This document shows, one piece after another, positions 59,838 through 64,000 of a stretch of DNA of 64,000 nucleotides. The position numbers and the translations under genes are program-made. Within the stretch, counting starts at the first letter, position 1; every line of letters starts with the position of its first letter. Below the pieces are notes generated by a model. That model worked only from the letters and a program-made list of their open reading frames with translations, did not search any database and was not told where the DNA came from. Origin of the DNA: Rhodococcus sp. ARC_M6 (lineage in GTDB: Bacteria; Actinomycetota; Actinomycetes; Mycobacteriales; Mycobacteriaceae); NCBI RefSeq assembly GCF_022810305.1, contig NZ_JALGQH010000005.1:1-64000 (forward strand), written 5' to 3'.

Positions 59838-60659
59838 TCAGCTGCCGAGGCTGCCGACGAGGCTGCCCAAGCTACCGAGCGAGCCGGTGGACGCCACTAC
59901 CGCGAAGTTGGTGGTGCAACCGTTGAACTTCACGGCGTCGACGTTGGTGTCGCCGGCATCTGCGCGGCCGACACTCATTCCGTAATGCTCGACCGTGGCG
60001 GCGGGGTTGGCGGCGACGATGTCAGCCAGGCTGGTCGGGACATTCCTCGGCACACTGCCGATGTCGCGCGTGCTGATCCACTTGCCGCCCTCGATATTGG
60101 TGTGAGTTCCACCGGCAGAGGTGTCAACAACGTCATTACCAGCAGCAACCCAGTAGAGGGTCGTGAATCCGTTGTCGTTCGGGTTCTTGGTATGGGACAG
60201 ACGTAGCTGGAACGACGCCTGCGAGGTCGGAGCCTTCTCCGCGAAGCCGATCTCCTTCGTTGCCACCTCGGCGAGCGGGACCGAGCCGGCCGAGTGGTAC
60301 GACACCGAACGGTTGTTGGGCGTAGCTTCCACGATCTTGAGTTCCAGCGAGCCGTCCGTGTCCAGGACATTCTCGGACGAGTAGAAGGCGAGCTGCTTCT
60401 TCTCGTCATCGAACGGGATGCCCCAGCCGGCGGGGTCCTTGTCGGTGGAGAGAGCCGAGCAGGTGAAGCCCTCTCCGGAAGAACCGAGCGAGCCGCCGCC
60501 CAAAGAACCGAACGAACCGGTGCCCAGAGAACCGAGTGAACCGCTATCTGAAGATGCGAGTGAACCGATTGTTGCGCCGGCCATTGTCGGGGCAGCGAGC
60601 GCTGCTGCGCTGACGAGTGCAAAAACGAAGCCAACGCGGCGCTTGGAATTGACAGACAT
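59838..60659 (-). CDS. Secreted protein with GSLGS repeats at both ends
   Basis: The 273-residue protein has a signal peptide (KRRVGFVFALVSAAALAAPT with a likely cut after AGA). The mature N-terminus repeats GSLGS/GSFGS (about residues 38-65), and the C-terminus ends GSLGSLGSLVGSLGS. The middle (about 70-255) has two Cys (FTCSAL and FNGCTTN) and a mixed beta-like pattern (SFQLRLSHTKNPNDNGF, TLYWVAAGNDVV). I do not recognise the fold. The start is the ATG at 60659. The gene is convergent to nadE with 12 bases between the stops and has an AT-rich upstream region. Confidence 0.85.
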   Translation of the reverse strand: MSVNSKRRVGFVFALVSAAALAAPTMAGATIGSLASSDSGSLGSLGTGSFGSLGGGSLGSSGEGFTCSALSTDKDPAGWGIPFDDEKKQLAFYSSENVLDTDGSLELKIVEATPNNRSVSYHSAGSVPLAEVATKEIGFAEKAPTSQASFQLRLSHTKNPNDNGFTTLYWVAAGNDVVDTSAGGTHTNIEGGKWISTRDIGSVPRNVPTSLADIVAANPAATVEHYGMSVGRADAGDTNVDAVKFNGCTTNFAVVASTGSLGSLGSLVGSLGS

Positions 60660-61029
60660 GAAGAATTCCCTTTCACAGGACTTTTCGGGGATCGGATTTG
60701 AAACTGAACCTAGCACGGCAATTCGACCATTCCGCACGCCGGAAATGCTGACGTCATTCAATTGAATGACACGCTCTCCAAAAGCTAGAACAATGCACAC
60801 CCACCAAAAGTACTAGTTTTCAAATCTTCTTTTCTCATTTGAAAAATCAACCAATTGAACACAATTGACGTGAAATACGTCTACATCCAGCAGGAACGAG
60901 ACAAATCCAATGCAACTTGAAAGAGTAACTGGACATTCAATCAGAACAAGTGTTCTCATCATTTCGGTCGGTACCTACACAATGAGGTCGCATCTGGATT
61001 ATTTCGAAGAAACTTCGAAAACAGGTTCC
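60660..61029. other. AT-rich intergenic region with palindrome and CAATTGA motifs
   Basis: No gene can be supported here. The line 60781-60840 has 33% G+C by hand count, far below the surrounding genes. It holds an 18-bp palindrome at 60753-60770 and two CAATTGA direct repeats at 60852 and 60862. A plus-strand open frame at 60910-61122 runs into moaD antisense and lacks coding character. Confidence 0.7.
60753..60770. promoter_or_regulatory. 18-bp perfect palindrome upstream of the GSLGS-repeat gene
   Basis: GTCATTCAATTGAATGAC is identical to its own reverse complement. It lies 94 bases upstream of the secreted protein's start. The ATTCAATTGAAT core resembles MarR-type operators in general style; the binder is unknown. 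Confidence 0.6.
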
Positions 61030-61296
61030 CTAACCGCCGGCGAAGGGCGGCAGGACGTCCACGACAGGCCCCGTGGCCCTTTCGACATCACGCGTCAACT
61101 CATCTCCGACGAGGAACGCTGACACCGACAAGATGCGTGCCATCTCGACGCCGTATTTGTCGGACAACACCGCAACAAGATCAGCCAGCGTGCTCGATTG
61201 CGTCAGAGCAACACTCTCTGCACTACAACCGGTTACGTCGGCTGCTGCCGCAAAATACCGAACCGAGATCGTTTCCGAATCAACCACCGATTGCAC
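61030..61296 (-). CDS. moaD: Molybdopterin synthase small subunit
   Basis: MoaD (88 residues) is the ubiquitin-like sulfur carrier of molybdopterin synthase. It has [13 protein letters not shown] near the start, [13 protein letters not shown], and ends in [10 protein letters not shown], the required C-terminal Gly-Gly. The GTG at 61296 is used because GGAAAG precedes it; a GTG at 61287 is possible. The start overlaps the moaA 3' end by 17 bases, so the two are coupled. Confidence 0.93.
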   Translation of the reverse strand: MQSVVDSETISVRYFAAAADVTGCSAESVALTQSSTLADLVAVLSDKYGVEMARILSVSAFLVGDELTRDVERATGPVVDVLPPFAGG

Positions 61297-62389
61297 CCAT
61301 ACTTCTTTCCGGGGGCACAAAATCCGCAGATGCGATCCCGTGACCTGCCCATTTATTCCACATCGCGCCTCGCCACAGATCAGCGAGTTCCTGGTCCGAG
61401 GCTCCGGACCGCAGTGCTGCCCGCAGATCCACTTCGCGATCACTGAACAGGCAGGACCGAATCGTGCCCTCCGCCGTCATCCGGGTGCGATCACAATCGG
61501 CGCAGAAGGAGCGAGTCACCGACGCGATGATCCCGACCGTGGCCGGGCCGCCGTCGACGCTCCACTCCTCGGCCGGGGCACTGGGATCGTCGCGGCCGAT
61601 TTCCGCCAATTCGAATTGTGCGCCCAATTCGGCAAGCAACTCGTCGGCAGTGACCATGTTTGCCCGCGCCCAAGTGTGATCGGCGTCGAGCGGCATCTGC
61701 TCGATGAATCGCAACTCCACGCCCGCATCCAAACACCACTGAAGTAGTTCGGGGGCCCCGGCGAGAGTCTCGCGCATCAGCACAGCGTTGACTTTCAGTG
61801 GCGCCAACCCAACCTTCGCTGCGGCACGAATACCGGCTAATACCGAAGGAAGTCTGTCGCGGCGCGTCAATTCTGCAAAATGTGCACGGTCCACTGAATC
61901 CAATGACACATTCACCCGTGTCAACCCGGCTGCCGCTAATTGCGCTGCGCGATGTTCCAAACCGACAGCATTAGTGGTCATTACCAACGGAATTCCCGGA
62001 ACCCGCTGGGCGCAACCCGAAATGATTTTCTCTAGATCCTTACGCATCAGCGGTTCGCCGCCGGTAAATCGAACTTCCCGAATACCGACTAGGTCAACTC
62101 CGATACCTACTACCCGAACAATCTCGTCAGCAGACAACAAATCTTGTGGCGCAATGGCCGGTAAGCCCTCTTCCGGCATGCAGTAAGTGCAACGCAGTGA
62201 ACACTTTTCGGTGATCGAGACGCGGAAGTCGCGGGCAACGCGCCCGAACTTGTCGATCAACGCAGTCGAATCGGGCCGACCTGCCATTGATACAGAATCG
62301 CCACGGACAGTGGGGATCCCCATCGCCACGGGAGTCATTGCCGCACCAGGTTCCGCATCACTCCAGTATGGCGCAGCATTCAACGACAT
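61280..62389 (-). CDS. moaA: GTP 3',8-cyclase
   Basis: MoaA (369 residues) is the radical-SAM enzyme starting molybdenum cofactor synthesis. The N-terminal cluster motif is [15 protein letters not shown] (C-x3-C-x2-C). The C-terminal cluster ligands are in [19 protein letters not shown]. The last residues are GAIGG, matching the C-terminal GG needed for GTP turnover. [13 protein letters not shown] is intact. The first 35 residues are poorly conserved, so a start at the Met near residue 18, 23 or 35 is possible. The gene diverges from moeA. Confidence 0.96.
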   Translation of the reverse strand: MSLNAAPYWSDAEPGAAMTPVAMGIPTVRGDSVSMAGRPDSTALIDKFGRVARDFRVSITEKCSLRCTYCMPEEGLPAIAPQDLLSADEIVRVVGIGVDLVGIREVRFTGGEPLMRKDLEKIISGCAQRVPGIPLVMTTNAVGLEHRAAQLAAAGLTRVNVSLDSVDRAHFAELTRRDRLPSVLAGIRAAAKVGLAPLKVNAVLMRETLAGAPELLQWCLDAGVELRFIEQMPLDADHTWARANMVTADELLAELGAQFELAEIGRDDPSAPAEEWSVDGGPATVGIIASVTRSFCADCDRTRMTAEGTIRSCLFSDREVDLRAALRSGASDQELADLWRGAMWNKWAGHGIASADFVPPERSMGAIGG

Positions 62390-62438
62390 GTGTCAGAGCC
62401 TGATGTGTCGGACGGATCACTCCGCCTAGAATCAGGAG

Positions 62439-63659
62439 ATGAAAGAGGCTGCTGCTGCTGTGAGCGCACGTTCCGTCGAAGATCATCGCGCCCATGTGTC
62501 CGGATTACTGGCCGCATTGCATACCCTTGCGCCTACTCCACTCCCCGTCGTCGAAGCCTTGGGCTCCATCGTCGCGGCAGACGTCAACTCGCCCGTCGAT
62601 CTACCGTTGTTCCGTAACTCGCAGATGGACGGATATGCCGTCGACGCGCAGTCGGTGCGCACCGTACCGGTCACACTTACCGTGCGTGGAGTTCTCGCTG
62701 CCGGCAGTGGTAAACCCCCGAAGCACCTCGAAGGCTCAGCTTTTCGGATCATGACCGGAGCGCCCATCCCGGAAGGTGCGGACGCCATCATCCCGGTCGA
62801 GGACACCACCAACCACTCGGAGCACACTGTCACCATCGAGCGCGGCCGCGCCGCGGGTGAGTTCGTGCGCGAACGCGGCAGCGATATCACCGCGGGAATG
62901 CTGCTGGTCCGGTCGGGCACTCGCCTCGAACCTCGACACATTGCGGCACTCGCCGCCGTCGGCGCTGCCACGGTAACCGTGTACACGCCGCCACGCGTCG
63001 CCATCATCACCACGGGTGCCGAATTGAAGAGTGCGGGAACGCAACTCGAACCGGGCGAAATCTACGATTCCAACGGTCCCGCTCTGGCGACGTTGGCCCG
63101 AGCCAACGGAGCTGACGTCGTATCGGTTGCGCGCAGCACCGACGATCCTGACATGTTCCGCGAACTACTCTCGTACGCAACATCTGTCGCAGATTTGGTC
63201 TTCACCTCCGGCGGTGTGTCCATGGGAGACTTCGAGGTAGTCAAGGAAACATTGGGGCCACTAGGCGCACAGTTCGGCCACGTCGCCATGCAACCCGGCG
63301 GGCCTCAGGGCACCGCCGTCGTCAACGAAGTTCCGATACTGAGCTTTCCCGGCAACCCGGTGAGCACGATGATCTCGTTCGAAGTCTTTGCGCGCGGCGA
63401 TATCCGACATGCCGCCGGACTGCCGTCCATCGCGCCGCAGCGTCACGCCCTGACCGCTCCCCTGCGATCCATTCCCGGCAAGCGCCAATTCCTGCGAGCA
63501 CGACGCACCAACGACGGCGTCGAACTCGTCTCGGGTGCCGGTTCCCACCTCGTGGCCGCAATGGCCTGGGCCGACGCACTACTCGACATTCCCGCCGACG
63601 TCACCGAACTCGACGCCGGTACGCTCGTCGACGTCATTCCGCTCTCCACCTGGTACTGA
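62439..63659 (+). CDS. moeA: Molybdopterin molybdenumtransferase
   Basis: MoeA (406 residues) inserts molybdate into adenylated molybdopterin. It has LPLFRNSQMDGYAVDA, RIMTGAPIPEGADAIIPVED, the MoCF/MPT-binding FTSGGVSMGDFEVVKE and LSFPGNPVSTMISFEVF. The start is the ATG at 62439, 49 bases from the divergent moaA start. moaC follows 13 bases after the stop. Confidence 0.95.
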   Translation: MKEAAAAVSARSVEDHRAHVSGLLAALHTLAPTPLPVVEALGSIVAADVNSPVDLPLFRNSQMDGYAVDAQSVRTVPVTLTVRGVLAAGSGKPPKHLEGSAFRIMTGAPIPEGADAIIPVEDTTNHSEHTVTIERGRAAGEFVRERGSDITAGMLLVRSGTRLEPRHIAALAAVGAATVTVYTPPRVAIITTGAELKSAGTQLEPGEIYDSNGPALATLARANGADVVSVARSTDDPDMFRELLSYATSVADLVFTSGGVSMGDFEVVKETLGPLGAQFGHVAMQPGGPQGTAVVNEVPILSFPGNPVSTMISFEVFARGDIRHAAGLPSIAPQRHALTAPLRSIPGKRQFLRARRTNDGVELVSGAGSHLVAAMAWADALLDIPADVTELDAGTLVDVIPLSTWY

Positions 63660-63672
63660 AGAAGAGGATTTG

Positions 63673-64000
63673 ATGACAGAACTGACACACGTCGACGGTG
63701 AAGGCCGCGCCCGCATGGTCGACGTGAGCGCCAAAGCCGAGACGACGCGCATTGCCGTCGCGGCCGGCGAACTGGTGACGACGCCCGAGGTGGTCCGACT
63801 TGTCCGCGCTGACGGCATGCCCAAAGCCGACGTGCTGTCGACGGCACGAATCGCCGGAATCTCCGGGGCCAAGAAGACATCGGAACTCATTCCCCTGTGC
63901 CACCAACTGGCGCTTTCGTCCGTCAAGGTGGAATTCGGGTTCACGGACAACTCCATCACCGTCGAGGCCACAGCCAAAACTCGTGGGCAGACCGGCGTCG
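63673..64000 (+). CDS. moaC: Cyclic pyranopterin monophosphate synthase, N-terminal part (cut by window end)
   Basis: MoaC converts the MoaA product to cyclic pyranopterin monophosphate. The visible 109 residues include ELTHVDGEGRARMVDVSAKA, GISGAKKTSELIPLCHQL (the PLCH active-site motif) and VEATAKTRGQTGV. The ATG at 63673 follows AAGAGGA. The gene continues beyond the window. Confidence 0.95.
   Translation, partial: MTELTHVDGEGRARMVDVSAKAETTRIAVAAGELVTTPEVVRLVRADGMPKADVLSTARIAGISGAKKTSELIPLCHQLALSSVKVEFGFTDNSITVEATAKTRGQTGV

Noticed and set aside
60910-61122. A 70-codon plus-strand frame in the AT-rich spacer
   Set aside because: It overlaps the moaD gene antisense, its second half is the reverse of moaD codons, and no Shine-Dalgarno sequence was seen.

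Overview
The window looks like a chromosomal segment of a high-G+C mycolic-acid actinobacterium, most probably Rhodococcus (R. erythropolis-like). The reasons are the codon bias, many GTG starts, lipobox lipoproteins, and a gene order that follows, from memory, the Mycobacterium tuberculosis block Rv3005c to Rv3053c (DoxX, lppZ, gatB, pfkA, gatA, gatC, ACT protein, ligA, Rv3015c, mnmA, iscS, plsC-like, olsB-like, etfA, etfB, Rv3030-Rv3032, Rv3034c, Rv3035, Rv3037c-Rv3041c, serB2, ctaD, fecB, nrdF/E/I/H). The species assignment is an inference; no rRNA or other marker gene is present, and no tRNA or CRISPR was seen.

Layout. 1-1103: the right end of an IS3-type element and a decayed STM4015-like leucine-rich protein gene. 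1445-5114: amino-acid permease, DoxX protein and LppZ-like lipoprotein. 5235-13681: gatB-pfkA and gatC-gatA, separated by an inserted two-component system and a secreted phospholipase A2/membrane alpha-beta hydrolase pair. 13937-22379: ACT protein, acetyltransferase, ligA, a sulfur-handling chain (iscS-mnmA-metE-like, with overlapping ends) and a two-gene acyltransferase pair resembling ornithine-lipid synthesis. 22514-24319: electron-transfer flavoprotein. 24570-34121: a set matching the mycobacterial methylglucose lipopolysaccharide (MGLP) locus, with methyltransferases, a GH57 branching enzyme, an alpha-glucan glycosyltransferase and a beta-helix acyltransferase, followed by enoyl-CoA hydratase, NUDIX and ABC ATPase genes. 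35890-43860: accessory genes (GlgX, FAD monooxygenase, large LuxR-type regulator, YczE-like membrane protein, peptidyl-tRNA hydrolase). 43857-49906: serB2, ctaD, two iron-siderophore binding lipoproteins behind an IdeR-like iron box, and a NUDIX gene. 49981-50961: an unrecognised lower-G+C orphan gene. 51125-55073: the class Ib ribonucleotide reductase operon nrdHIEF with two NrdR-like boxes. 55377-60659: siderophore-interacting flavoprotein, FMN reductase with divergent TetR regulator, META lipoprotein, nucleosidase, nadE and a secreted protein with GSLGS repeats at both ends. 61030-64000: molybdenum cofactor genes moaD-moaA and, divergently, moeA-moaC (cut by the window end).

Most genes are housekeeping and belong to a few linked themes: tRNA charging and tRNA thiolation, envelope lipid and polysaccharide synthesis, iron uptake, deoxynucleotide synthesis and cofactor synthesis. 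The least explained items are the orphan gene at 49981-50961, the GSLGS-repeat secreted protein with its AT-rich upstream region carrying an 18-bp perfect palindrome, an almost identical hairpin found twice 10.6 kb apart, and a strong palindrome in the etfB/methyltransferase divergent promoter.
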